This document shows positions 34,407 through 42,714 of a stretch of DNA of 64,000 nucleotides, piece by piece. The translations under genes were made by a program, and so were the position numbers. The DNA comes from Streptomyces sp. CB09001. GTDB lineage: Bacteria; Actinomycetota; Actinomycetes; Streptomycetales; Streptomycetaceae. Location of the stretch: assembly GCF_003369795.1 (NCBI RefSeq), contig NZ_CP026730.1, positions 2,046,001-2,110,000 of the forward strand. Reading direction: 5' to 3'. A model generated the notes under the pieces. It had not been told where the DNA came from, made no database searches, and saw only the letters and a list, made by a program, of their open reading frames with translations. Position 1 is the stretch's first letter, and each line of letters opens with the position of its first letter.

Positions 34407-35150
34407 GTGACGGTGACTTGGGAAGAGCTGGGCTGGGAGCGGCTGGCGGACGGGGTGGGGCGGTGCCGGCTGCCGGGGTGGGACTGCACGGCGGGGCTGG
34501 TGCTCGGTGCGGACGCGGTCCTGATGGTGGACGCGGGGTCGAGCCTGGCCGAGGGCGCCCGGTTGCGTGAGGGGGCGCGGCGGCTCGCCGGCCGCCGTGT
34601 GACACATCTCGCGCTGACCCACCCGCATTTCGACCACGTCTTCGGCGCTGCGGCGTTCGCGGACGCGGAGGTGTACGGCGCGTACGGGGCGGCGGGCACG
34701 GGCGCGCTGTTCGCGCCGGGCGGACAGGGGCGGGAGGCGCTGCGCGCGGACGCGGTGGCGGAGGGGCTGGACGCGCGGGCGGCGCGGGCGGCGGCCGAGG
34801 CGCTCGGGCCCGTCCGGCACGAGGTGCGGGGTGAGCGCGGGCTGGACCTGGGCGGTGGACGGCAGGTCCTGCTGGCCGACGTGGGCCCGGGGCACACCGG
34901 TCACGACCTGGCGGTGCTGGTGCCGGGCTCCCCGGACGTCCTGTTCTGCGGGGACCTGGTGGAGGAGTCCGGCGAGCCGCAGGCGGGGCCCGACGCCGTA
35001 CCGTCGCGCTGGCCGGCCGCGCTGGACCGGCTGCTGGCGGTGGGCGGAGACGACGCGCTGTACGTCCCCGGTCACGGAGCGGTGGTGGACGCGAGGTTCG
35101 TCCGGGCCCAACGGGACGCGCTGGCCGCCCGGTTCGGCGTGTCGCGTTGA
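34407..35150 (+). CDS. Metallo-beta-lactamase fold hydrolase
   Basis: 247 residues from the GTG at 34407. The metal motif [11 protein letters not shown] (HxHxDH with one His-Pro variant), a downstream [10 protein letters not shown] and PGHGAVVD give the remaining ligands of an MBL-fold enzyme. About half the size of full glyoxalase II. The substrate is unknown. It is divergent from hrcA, with the CIRCE element between them, so heat-shock control of this gene is conceivable but unproven. Confidence 0.88.
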   Translation: MTVTWEELGWERLADGVGRCRLPGWDCTAGLVLGADAVLMVDAGSSLAEGARLREGARRLAGRRVTHLALTHPHFDHVFGAAAFADAEVYGAYGAAGTGALFAPGGQGREALRADAVAEGLDARAARAAAEALGPVRHEVRGERGLDLGGGRQVLLADVGPGHTGHDLAVLVPGSPDVLFCGDLVEESGEPQAGPDAVPSRWPAALDRLLAVGGDDALYVPGHGAVVDARFVRAQRDALAARFGVSR

Positions 35151-35177
35151 TCACGGGGCGGGCGTTCCTCGTATCGT
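35147..35177 (+). promoter_or_regulatory. Candidate promoter of the DUF3097 gene
   Basis: TTGATC (35147-35152), 19 bp spacer, TATCGT (35172-35177), then 7 nt to the ATG. This is the best complete -35/-10 pair among the leaderless starts here. Confidence 0.5.
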
Positions 35178-35184
35178 CGGCAGA

Positions 35185-36006
35185 ATGCGCCAGTACTCCG
35201 CCGACCTGACCCCTCCGTGGAAGAAATCGCAGCCCGTTCCCGAGGTGCCCGCCGATCCCGGCCTGGTGGTCGAGGAGCCCGGCACCGGGTTCTGCGGCGC
35301 CGTGATCCGCTGCGAGGCGGGCACGGTGACCCTGGAGGACCGCTTCGGCAAGCACCGCGTCTTCCCGCTGGAACCGCGCGGCTTCCTCCTTGAGGGCCGC
35401 GTGGTGACGCTGGTCAGGCCGCCCTCCCCCGGCCCGGCACGGTCCGCTCCCGCCCGTACGGCGTCCGGGTCCGTCGCCGTCCCCGGCGCACGCGCGCGGG
35501 TGGCGCGCGCCGGGCGCATCTACGTCGAGGGGCGGCACGACGCCGAGCTGGTCGAGAAGGTCTGGGGCGACGACCTGCGCATCGAGGGCGTCGTCGTGGA
35601 GTACCTGGGCGGCGTGGACGACCTTCCGTCGATCGTCGCCGACTTCGCCCCGGGACCGGACGCGCGGCTGGGCGTCCTGGTGGACCACCTGGTGCCGGGT
35701 TCGAAGGAGTGGCGCATCGCGGAGGCGGTGACCAGCGAGCACGCGCTGGTCGTGGGCCACCCGTACATCGACATCTGGGAGGCGGTGAAGCCGTCGTCGG
35801 TGGGGATCGAGGGCTGGCCACGCGTCCCCCATGGTCAGGACTGGAAGACCGGGGTGTGCCGCGCGCTGGGGTGGCCGTCGGAGAACACGGGGGCGGTGTG
35901 GCAGGCGATCCTGGCCGGGGTGGGGTCCTACAAGGACCTGGAGCCGGAGTTGCTGGGGAGGGTGGAGGAGTTGATCGACTTCGTTACGGGCGGTGATGAG
36001 GCTTGA
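35185..36006 (+). CDS. DUF3097 family protein
   Basis: 273 residues; starts MRQYSADLTPPWKKSQPVPE. The conserved core reads IYVEGRHDAELVEKVWGDDL, then GVLVDHLVPGSKEWRIAEAV and VVGHPYIDIWEAVKP, an actinobacterial family of unknown function. The IYVEGRHDAE stretch and later acidic residues are reminiscent of TOPRIM-like metal sites, but that is only an impression. The 3' end overlaps the convergent Uma2 gene by 23 bp. Confidence 0.87.
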   Translation: MRQYSADLTPPWKKSQPVPEVPADPGLVVEEPGTGFCGAVIRCEAGTVTLEDRFGKHRVFPLEPRGFLLEGRVVTLVRPPSPGPARSAPARTASGSVAVPGARARVARAGRIYVEGRHDAELVEKVWGDDLRIEGVVVEYLGGVDDLPSIVADFAPGPDARLGVLVDHLVPGSKEWRIAEAVTSEHALVVGHPYIDIWEAVKPSSVGIEGWPRVPHGQDWKTGVCRALGWPSENTGAVWQAILAGVGSYKDLEPELLGRVEELIDFVTGGDEA

Positions 36007-36562
36007 CGCCTTTGTAAGTGCCGAACTCGGTGGTATCCAGCTCAACGTCCAACAGTTCCAGCGGCAGCGGTGTCCCGAACTGAGTGATCCGCTGCACCTG
36101 GTAGTCAGCCCCCTCACCTCGTCCGACCGGCTCCGAGTACAGAACGCACTGGGCCATGACGGGGTCGACGATCAGGTAGGCGGGCACTTCGCCCGCAGCA
36201 TAGATCAAGCGTTTGACGCCATAGTCCCGGTCGACGCTGGTCTTCGAGACCACTTCCACGACCATCGTGATCATCTGTGACGGCAGAAGACGCCCTGAGT
36301 CCGGGCCAACACCGACTTCCATGACCACCAGGTCGGGCACAGGCTCACTGGCCTCGTCGACAACATCGACGTCCTGGGTCTGGAGCCGTTCCCACCGCCG
36401 GTGCGGAATCTGATCCATCAGCGAAGTGACGATCCGGTTGTGCACCAGATCAGGGCTGGCCATCATCACGATTTCCCCCCGGAGAAGCTCCACCTTGAGC
36501 CCCTCGGGTGGCTCGAACCCCGCGAAGAACTCCGCGACTCCACGTTCGTCCACAGCTGTCAT
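35984..36562 (-). CDS. Uma2-family (DUF820) putative PD-(D/E)XK nuclease
   Basis: 192 residues from the ATG at 36562 (GGAGG 9 nt upstream). Family pattern: KVELLRGEIVMMASPDLVHN, then PDLVVMEVG and a core MVVEVVSKTSVDRDYGVKR in which the E-V-V-S segment and the preceding Asp provide the PD-(D/E)XK-like site. Uma2 genes are abundant in streptomycetes and cyanobacteria; no physiological role is established. It is a solitary gene with its own upstream region (36563-36662). Confidence 0.9.
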   Translation of the reverse strand: MTAVDERGVAEFFAGFEPPEGLKVELLRGEIVMMASPDLVHNRIVTSLMDQIPHRRWERLQTQDVDVVDEASEPVPDLVVMEVGVGPDSGRLLPSQMITMVVEVVSKTSVDRDYGVKRLIYAAGEVPAYLIVDPVMAQCVLYSEPVGRGEGADYQVQRITQFGTPLPLELLDVELDTTEFGTYKGVKPHHRP

Positions 36563-36662
36563 CTCCGTGGCCCTCCACATTCGCCGCGTGCTGTCGGCGG
36601 CAGCCTATGGATCAGGTTAGGGGCCGAGCCCGCGTTCCGCGCCGTTTCACTCCCCCGAGTGA

Positions 36663-37895
36663 TCAGTCCACCAGGTCCCGCACCACCGCGTCCGCCAGCA
36701 GGCGCCCGCGCAACGTCAGCACCGCGCTCCCGGCCTCGTACGGCTCCTCCTGGAGCAGCCCCTCGGACAGCGCCCGCCGCGACGCCGCGAGCCCCGCCTC
36801 CCGCAGCAGTGACAGCGGGACGCCCTCCCGCAGGCGCAGCTCCAGCAGGATGCGCTCCACGCGCCGGTCCTCGTCCGTGAGGATCTCGCGCCCCGCGCCC
36901 GGGGACTTCCCCGCCGCCAGCGCCGCCGCGTACGCCCCCGGATGCTTCACGTTCCACCACCGCACGCCCCCCACGTGGGAGTGCGCCCCCGGTCCCGCGC
37001 CCCACCAGTCGGCGCCCCGCCAGTACAGCTCGTTGTGCAGGCAGCGCCCCGCGTCGGAGGTGGCCCAGTTGGACACCTCGTACCAGTCGTAGCCGGCCGC
37101 GGACAGTGCCTCCTCGGCGATCAGGTACCGGTCGGCGTGCACGTCGTCGTCGGTCATCGGGACCTCGCCGCGCCGGATGCGGCGGGCGAGCTGGGTGCCC
37201 TCCTCGACGATCAGGGCGTACGCCGAGACGTGGTCGGGTCCGGCGCCGAGCGCGGCGTCGAGGGAGGCCCGCCAGTCGTCGTCGGACTCGCCGGGGGTGC
37301 CGTAGATCAGGTCGAGATTGACGTGGTCGAAGCCGGCCGCGCGGGCCTCGGCGACGCAGGCCTCGGGGCGGCCGGGGGTGTGGGTGCGGTCCAGGATCTT
37401 CAGGACGTGCTGCTTCGCGCTCTGCATGCCGAAGGAGATCCGGTTGAAGCCGCCCTCGCGGAGCGCCGCGAGGTAGGCCGGGTCGACGGACTCGGGGTTG
37501 GCCTCCGTCGTGATCTCCGCGTCCGGCGCCAGGCCGAACTCGTCGCGGACCGCGCGCAGCATCCGTACCAGGTCACCGGCGGCCAGCAGGGTGGGCGTAC
37601 CGCCGCCGACGAAGACCGTGCGGACCTCGCGGGGGTCGTCGCCGAGCACCTTGCGGGCCAGACGGACCTCGTCGACGAGCGTGTCGGCGTAGTTGTCGCG
37701 GGAGGCGAGGACGCCGCCGGTGCCGCGCAGCTCGGTGGCGGTGTAGGTGTTGAAGTCGCAGTAGCCGCAGCGGGTCGCGCAGTACGGCACGTGCAGGTAG
37801 AAGCCGAGGGGGCGGTCGGCGGCCCCGGCGAGCGCGGACGCGGGCAGGGCGCCGTCGGCGGGGACGGGCTCGCCGTCGGGGAGTGCGGAGGGCAT
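36663..37895 (-). CDS. hemW: Heme chaperone HemW (radical SAM, HemN-like)
   Basis: 410 residues from the ATG at 37895. The radical-SAM Cys triad is in YLHVPYCATRCGYCDFNTY (CX3CX2C), followed by VFVGGGTPTLL and NLDLIYGTPGES. There is no fourth upstream Cys typical of true HemN, so HemW (heme chaperone) is preferred over oxygen-independent coproporphyrinogen oxidase. The start appears leaderless behind GACAAT. Length is normal. Confidence 0.93.
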   Translation of the reverse strand: MPSALPDGEPVPADGALPASALAGAADRPLGFYLHVPYCATRCGYCDFNTYTATELRGTGGVLASRDNYADTLVDEVRLARKVLGDDPREVRTVFVGGGTPTLLAAGDLVRMLRAVRDEFGLAPDAEITTEANPESVDPAYLAALREGGFNRISFGMQSAKQHVLKILDRTHTPGRPEACVAEARAAGFDHVNLDLIYGTPGESDDDWRASLDAALGAGPDHVSAYALIVEEGTQLARRIRRGEVPMTDDDVHADRYLIAEEALSAAGYDWYEVSNWATSDAGRCLHNELYWRGADWWGAGPGAHSHVGGVRWWNVKHPGAYAAALAAGKSPGAGREILTDEDRRVERILLELRLREGVPLSLLREAGLAASRRALSEGLLQEEPYEAGSAVLTLRGRLLADAVVRDLVD

Positions 37896-37902
37896 GCGTT
37901 CC

Positions 37903-37908
37903 ATTGTC
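37903..37908 (-). promoter_or_regulatory. Candidate -10 box of a leaderless promoter (hemW)
   Basis: GACAAT on the minus strand, 7 nt before the hemW ATG. Confidence 0.4.
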
Positions 37909-37920
37909 CCGCACCCCGGC

Positions 37921-37995
37921 CGGATCCCCTGCCCGGCCTGATTGCCCGCCCGGCCCGGATCCCCTGCCCGGCCTGATTGCCCGCCCGGCCGGATC
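37921..37995. repeat. 35 bp tandem repeat, about two copies
   Basis: A unit beginning CGGATCCCCTGCCCGG repeats at 37921 and 37956, with a partial third at 37990. It fills the gap between the hemW promoter and the phosphatase stop. G/C-rich and non-coding. Confidence 0.85.
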
Positions 37996-38008
37996 CCCGT
38001 CCGCCCGT

Positions 38009-40327
38009 TCACTGCGCCTGGAGTACCAGCAGCGCCAGGTCGTCCTCCGGGGGCCGCGGCCCGAACTCGTGCACCAGACGCCTGATGCGCTCGGCGACCA
38101 GCTCGGCGTCCAGGCCCGCGCACCCGGCCAGCGCCGCGGCGAGCCCGTCGCCGTCGTCGAACTGGCGGGAGCCGCTGCGCCGCTCCGTGACCCCGTCGGT
38201 GACGCACAGCAGGGTGTCGCCGGACCGCAGCTCGAAGGTCTCGCTGACGTACGTCGCGTCCTCGACGACGCCGAGCAGGGTCTGCGGGCACGCGACGGCG
38301 GACACCGTGCCGTCGGGCCCGAGGAGCAGCGGCAGCGGGTGTCCGGCGGACGCGAGGGTGCAGCGGACGCCGCCGTCGAAGGGGACCAGCTCGCCGTAGA
38401 GGAGGGAGAGGAAGCGGGTCTGCGGTCCGTCGCCCGGGGCAACCGGTGGGCCTCCGGCGGCGACCAGCGCGCGGGCGGCGGCGTCGGCGGCCTCGGTGGC
38501 GTCGTCGAGGAGGAGCTGGTTGAGGCGGTCGAGGACGTCGGGGACGCCGTACTGCTCGCGGGCCAGCAGGCGCAGCCAGGGGCGGGCGAGGCCGATGACG
38601 ACGGCGGCCTCGGGGCCCTTGCCCTGGACGTCGCCCACGGCGAAGCACCAGCGGCCGTCGCCGGCCGGGAACAGGTCGTAGAAGTCGCCGCTGGGGCCGC
38701 CCTTGTCACGCGGTTCGTACACGAGGGCGCTGCGCACACCGGGGATCTCCGCGACGGCGCCGGGCAGCAGGCCGCGCTGGAGTACGGCGCTGATGGTGGC
38801 CTGCCGGGCGTACTGGCGGGCGGCACCGATGGCGAGCGCCACCCGGCGGCTGAGGTCCTCGACCAGACCGGTGATCTCGTCGGGGAAACCGGTGGCACCG
38901 GGGGCTCCCGGGGTGTCGGCCCGTCCGATGACCAGGGTGCCCAGCGGCCTGCCGCCGGCGACCAGACGGTAGGCGAGCGCCGTGCCGTGCGTGCCGTCCG
39001 GGCCGAGCGCGTCGCCGGGCCACGGGTGGCCGACGGGGCCGGAGCGCCACGGGTCGCGCGGGCGGGGCGGGTCCTTCTCGAGGGCGGCGCGCAGCTCGTC
39101 CAGGTGCCCCTCGCCCGCGTGCCACACGCGGGCCAGCCGGGCGCCGACGGCCGCCCCGGTGTCGTCCGTCCAGGCGCCGCGGCCCAGGGACTCGTCCTCC
39201 AGCCACACCCCGCACCAGTCGGCGAGCCGGGGCACGATCAGCTGACCGGTGAGGGAGGCGACCAGGTCCTCGTCGAGCTGTCCGGCCAGCAGGTCGGAGG
39301 CCTCGGCGAGGAAGGACAGGGCGCCGCGGCCCAGCCACTCCCGGTCGCGGATGCCGCGCCGGGCGGTGCCGGTCACGCCGTCCGGCAGGTCCGGCCACCG
39401 CGGCGGCTCCGACCGGCGGGCGGGGCGATCCCGTCGGCCGGGGGGCGCGTCCACGTCGGCGTCCGGGTCCACGTCGGCACCCGGGTCCGTTTCGGGGCGA
39501 GGCTTCGTTTCGGGGCGTGGCTTCGTTTCGGTGCCGGGGTTCGCCTCGGGGCCGGGGTTCGCTTCGGGGCCGGGGGCCGCTTCGAGAGCGGGGGCCGCCG
39601 TCCACAGGTCCGGGCCGGGCGTCGGGGCGTCCAGCGCCCGCGGGCTGCCGCCGCCCCGGGACCGCCGGTCGTCGTGACCGTCCCGACCGCCGTACCGGTC
39701 GCCGGGGCCTCCGTCCTGGCCGTCCCGCCCCTCCCCCGGCGGCCACGCACCCGGCAAGTCGGTGCGTCGCGCCCCGTGCCCTCCGGCGTACGCCTCGGTC
39801 TGCCCGGCGTCGTCCGTGCCCGCGGCCGACAACCGCGCCCACACCGTCTTGGTGCCCGGGCGGTAGGTGATCCCCCAGGCCTCCGCGAGCGCGGCGACCA
39901 GCCGCAGGCCGCGCCCGTACTCGGCGGATTCGTGCGGCGTCTCGGGGTCGGCGCTCCTGGGCGCGCGGGACGGGTGCTGGTCCGTGGCCTCGACGACAAG
40001 TGTGCCGGTCTCCTCCACCTGGAGGCCCACCTCCACGTCGGTGCCGGCATGCACCACGGCATTGGTGACCAGCTCGCTGACGACGACCAGGGCGTCGGCG
40101 GTGAGGTGCTCGGTCAGCTGCTCCGTGCCGGGCAGAGCGAGCGCGGACCAGTCGGCGAGCGCGGCCCGCACCATCGCGCGGGCGGCGCCCGGCGCGAGGG
40201 AGCTGCCGAGCAGGGTCACGCGCGCCCGCGCGCACTCCTCGAAGCCCTCGGCGGCTGCCTCAGCCGTGTGTGCGGGCACCACGCTGGCGCGGGAGGCGGT
40301 CTCCCGCTGCGTCGGAATAGCCCCCAT
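38009..40327 (-). CDS. SpoIIE/RsbU-type PP2C phosphatase with N-terminal HATPase and GAF-like domains
   Basis: 772 residues; ATG at 40327 with GGGGAG seven bases upstream. Residues ~40-170 form a serine-kinase-like ATPase (SELVTNAVVHAG N-box, EYGRGLRLVAALAEAWG). A ~110-residue low-complexity linker rich in Pro/Glu/Asp repeats follows. Then comes a GAF-like sensor, and from ~480 a PP2C domain (DFYDLFPAGDGRWCFAVGDV, CVTDGVTERR). Such proteins act on anti-sigma-factor antagonists in stress and development networks; the anti-sigma kinase and phosphatase modules are fused here. The signal and partner are unknown. Confidence 0.92.
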   Translation of the reverse strand: MGAIPTQRETASRASVVPAHTAEAAAEGFEECARARVTLLGSSLAPGAARAMVRAALADWSALALPGTEQLTEHLTADALVVVSELVTNAVVHAGTDVEVGLQVEETGTLVVEATDQHPSRAPRSADPETPHESAEYGRGLRLVAALAEAWGITYRPGTKTVWARLSAAGTDDAGQTEAYAGGHGARRTDLPGAWPPGEGRDGQDGGPGDRYGGRDGHDDRRSRGGGSPRALDAPTPGPDLWTAAPALEAAPGPEANPGPEANPGTETKPRPETKPRPETDPGADVDPDADVDAPPGRRDRPARRSEPPRWPDLPDGVTGTARRGIRDREWLGRGALSFLAEASDLLAGQLDEDLVASLTGQLIVPRLADWCGVWLEDESLGRGAWTDDTGAAVGARLARVWHAGEGHLDELRAALEKDPPRPRDPWRSGPVGHPWPGDALGPDGTHGTALAYRLVAGGRPLGTLVIGRADTPGAPGATGFPDEITGLVEDLSRRVALAIGAARQYARQATISAVLQRGLLPGAVAEIPGVRSALVYEPRDKGGPSGDFYDLFPAGDGRWCFAVGDVQGKGPEAAVVIGLARPWLRLLAREQYGVPDVLDRLNQLLLDDATEAADAAARALVAAGGPPVAPGDGPQTRFLSLLYGELVPFDGGVRCTLASAGHPLPLLLGPDGTVSAVACPQTLLGVVEDATYVSETFELRSGDTLLCVTDGVTERRSGSRQFDDGDGLAAALAGCAGLDAELVAERIRRLVHEFGPRPPEDDLALLVLQAQ

Positions 40328-40455
40328 GGACGTCTCCCCGGGCAGTTCGTGCGAATTCTTCGCAGTCGATGCCGACAGAGTGACAGACCGGCCCTGCCCA
40401 TAAGCACGGAGTTACCGAAGTGGGCCGCCACGGGTGAGAACCGTGCTAAGCGAAC

Positions 40456-40501
40456 GTTCGAAGACGGCCGGAAGCCGATCGGAAACCGGACGTCTTCGAA
40501 C
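40456..40501 (-). terminator. Hairpin terminator after the acyl-CoA ligase gene
   Basis: An 11 bp perfect stem, GTTCGAAGACG (40456-40466) with CGTCTTCGAAC (40491-40501), plus an inner CCGG pair. It starts 29 bp past the minus-strand ligase stop at 40530. The rest of 40328-40455 is the phosphatase upstream region. Confidence 0.7.
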
Positions 40502-40529
40502 ACCCGCGGTTGCTGGGAACGTTCCGGGC

Positions 40530-42407
40530 CTACGCCTCGCGCGAGCCCTCGTACATCTCCTCGATCAGGTTCTTGTACTCCCGCTCCACCACCGGCCGCT
40601 TCAGCTTCAGGCTCGGGGTGATCTCGCCGTGCTCGACGTCGAGGTCGCGGGGCAGCAGGCGGAACTTCTTGATGGTCTGCCAGCGCTGGAGACCCGCGTT
40701 GAGCTGCTTGACGTAACCGTCGACCATCTCGACGGTCGCGGGCGCCCCGACGATCTCGGCGTACGGCCTGCCCTCCAGGCCGTTCTCCTTGGCCCACTCC
40801 GTGATCGCGAGCTCGTCGAGGGCGATGAGCGCGGTGCAGAAGTTCCGGTCGGCGCCGTGCACCAGGATGTTGGAGACGTAGGGGCAGACCGCCTTGAACT
40901 GGCCCTCGACCTCGGCCGGCGCGATGTACTTGCCGCCGGACGTCTTGATGAGGTCCTTCTTGCGGTCGGTGATGCGCAGGTAGCCGTCGGGCGACAGCTC
41001 GCCGATGTCGCCGGTGTGGAACCAGCCGTCGGCCTCCAGGACCTCGGCGGTCTTCTCGGGGAGCTTGTGGTAGCCCTCCATGATACCGGGGCCGCGCAGC
41101 AGGATCTCGCCGTCGTCCGCGATACGCACCTCGGTGCCGGGCAGCGGCTTGCCGACGGTGCCGGTGCGGTAGGCCTCGCCGGGGTTGACGAAGGAGGCGG
41201 CGGAGGACTCGGTGAGGCCGTAGCCCTCCAGGATGTGGATGCCGGCGCCGGCGAAGAAGTAGCCGATCTCGGGCGCGAGGGCGGCCGAGCCCGACACGCA
41301 GGCGCGCAGGCGACCGCCGAAGGCCTCACGGATCTTGGCGTAGACGAGCTTGTCGGCCACGGCGTGCCTGGTGCGCAGGCCGGCGGGGGCGCTCGCGGTG
41401 CCGGTGCGCTTGAAGTTGTCCTGGGTGACCTTGGCGTACTCGCGGGCGATCCCGGCGGCCCACTGGAAGATCTTGTACTTCGCTCCGCCGCCCGCGCGGG
41501 CCTTGGCGGCGACGCCGTTGTAGACCTTCTCGAAGATGCGGGGCACGGCCGCCATGTAGGTCGGCCGGACCACCGGCAGGTTTTCGATGATCTTGTCGAC
41601 CCGGCCGTCGACGGCCGTGACGTGACCGGCCTCGATCTGGCCGGAGGTCAGCACCTTGCCGAAGACGTGCGCGAGCGGCAGCCACAGGTACTGCACGTCG
41701 TCCTTGGTGACCAGGCCGGTCGCGGCGATCGCCTTGGCCATGTACGACCAGCAGTCGTGCGGGAGCCGGACGCCCTTGGGCCGGCCGGTGGTGCCGGAGG
41801 TGTAGATGAGGGTGGCGAGCTGGTCCTTGGTGAGCGCGCCGACCCGCTCCTTGATGAGCTGCGGGTCCTTCTCCAGGCGGGCCGCGCCCCGGCGCTCCAG
41901 CTCGTCGAGGGTGAGGACCCAGTCCTCGGAGGTGTCCGCGCCGGCCGGATCGACCACGACCACGTGGGTGAGGTCGGGCAGCTCCCCCTTCTTCTCCTTC
42001 GCCTTGGCCAGCTGAACGGCGTCCTCCGCGATCAGCACCCGGCTCTCGGAGTCGGAGAGGATGTACGCCGATTCGTCGGCGTTGGTCTGCGGGTAGACGG
42101 TGGTCGTCGCCGCGCCCGCGCACATGATGCCGAGGTCGGCGAGGATCCACTCCAGCCGGGTGGCGGAGGCCAGGGCCACCCGCTGCTCGGGCTGCACGCC
42201 CAGCTCGATCAGGCCGGCCGCGATCGCGTAGACCCGCTCGGCGGCCTGCGTCCAGGTCAGCGACTTCCAGTCGTCGGGGCCCTCGCCCGCGGCCGGCGGC
42301 ACCGGGTAGCGGTACGCCTCGGCGTCCGGCGTGGCGGCCACCCGCTCCAGGAAGAGTCCCGCCACGGAGGGCGGACGGTTCTCGATCAGTGTCTGTGTGT
42401 CGCTCAC
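40530..42407 (-). CDS. Long-chain fatty acid-CoA ligase (AMP-forming), FadD15-like
   Basis: 625 residues from the GTG at 42407, with GGAGG 5 nt upstream; an in-frame ATG 66 bp earlier lacks a site. The P-loop-like LIYTSGTTGRPKGV (A3 motif), YGLTESSA (A5), GWFHTGDIG (A7) and RKKDLIKTSGGKYIAP (A8/A10) identify the ANL superfamily. Overall similarity is to FadD15/FACL15-type actinobacterial ligases. It activates fatty acids to acyl-AMP and then acyl-CoA in the cytoplasm. Confidence 0.93.
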   Translation of the reverse strand: MSDTQTLIENRPPSVAGLFLERVAATPDAEAYRYPVPPAAGEGPDDWKSLTWTQAAERVYAIAAGLIELGVQPEQRVALASATRLEWILADLGIMCAGAATTTVYPQTNADESAYILSDSESRVLIAEDAVQLAKAKEKKGELPDLTHVVVVDPAGADTSEDWVLTLDELERRGAARLEKDPQLIKERVGALTKDQLATLIYTSGTTGRPKGVRLPHDCWSYMAKAIAATGLVTKDDVQYLWLPLAHVFGKVLTSGQIEAGHVTAVDGRVDKIIENLPVVRPTYMAAVPRIFEKVYNGVAAKARAGGGAKYKIFQWAAGIAREYAKVTQDNFKRTGTASAPAGLRTRHAVADKLVYAKIREAFGGRLRACVSGSAALAPEIGYFFAGAGIHILEGYGLTESSAASFVNPGEAYRTGTVGKPLPGTEVRIADDGEILLRGPGIMEGYHKLPEKTAEVLEADGWFHTGDIGELSPDGYLRITDRKKDLIKTSGGKYIAPAEVEGQFKAVCPYVSNILVHGADRNFCTALIALDELAITEWAKENGLEGRPYAEIVGAPATVEMVDGYVKQLNAGLQRWQTIKKFRLLPRDLDVEHGEITPSLKLKRPVVEREYKNLIEEMYEGSREA

Positions 42408-42533
42408 GACATCCTCCGGGCCCGCGACGGTGCGGCTGGCTCGTTGCGGCTGGCTCAGGTGTGGCTGGTTCACTCTCGGGCGGTGTTCAAGCGGTCTTGA
42501 GGCGGTGACGCGGACGTTGTCCGATCACTTGTT

Positions 42534-42547
42534 TAACTCACGAGTAA
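42534..42547. promoter_or_regulatory. Near-palindrome TAACTC-AC-GAGTAA upstream of the ligase
   Basis: 6 bp arms with one mismatch, 127 bp upstream of the ligase GTG in an AT-rich patch. Candidate operator for a fatty-acid-responsive regulator. The rest of 42408-42714 holds the lepA terminator and nothing else evident. Confidence 0.35.
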
Positions 42548-42645
42548 CTACGGGGCAGGCATCAGGGTAAAGGGCGACCGGCCCCCGCGTAAGAGCCCGC
42601 GCCCTGTCATTTCCTACAGACGCCTGCCCGTGACATGCGAAGAGA

Positions 42646-42669
42646 CCCGCCGCACTTTCGTGCGACGGG
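42646..42669 (-). terminator. lepA terminator hairpin
   Basis: CCCGCCGCAC (42646-42655) pairs with GTGCGACGGG (42660-42669) around a TTTC loop with one mismatch, 46 bp downstream of the lepA stop. Confidence 0.65.
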
Positions 42670-42714
42670 CCCCCCAGTGTCCGTTTCGCCCGGACTTGGC
42701 ACGTGGCGTGGCGG

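Noticed and set aside
40451..40525. Two GAACGTTC palindromes (40451-40460 and 40516-40525) as LexA boxes
   Set aside because: Half-sites are fused without the 4 bp spacer a LexA box needs; the first is part of the terminator stem.
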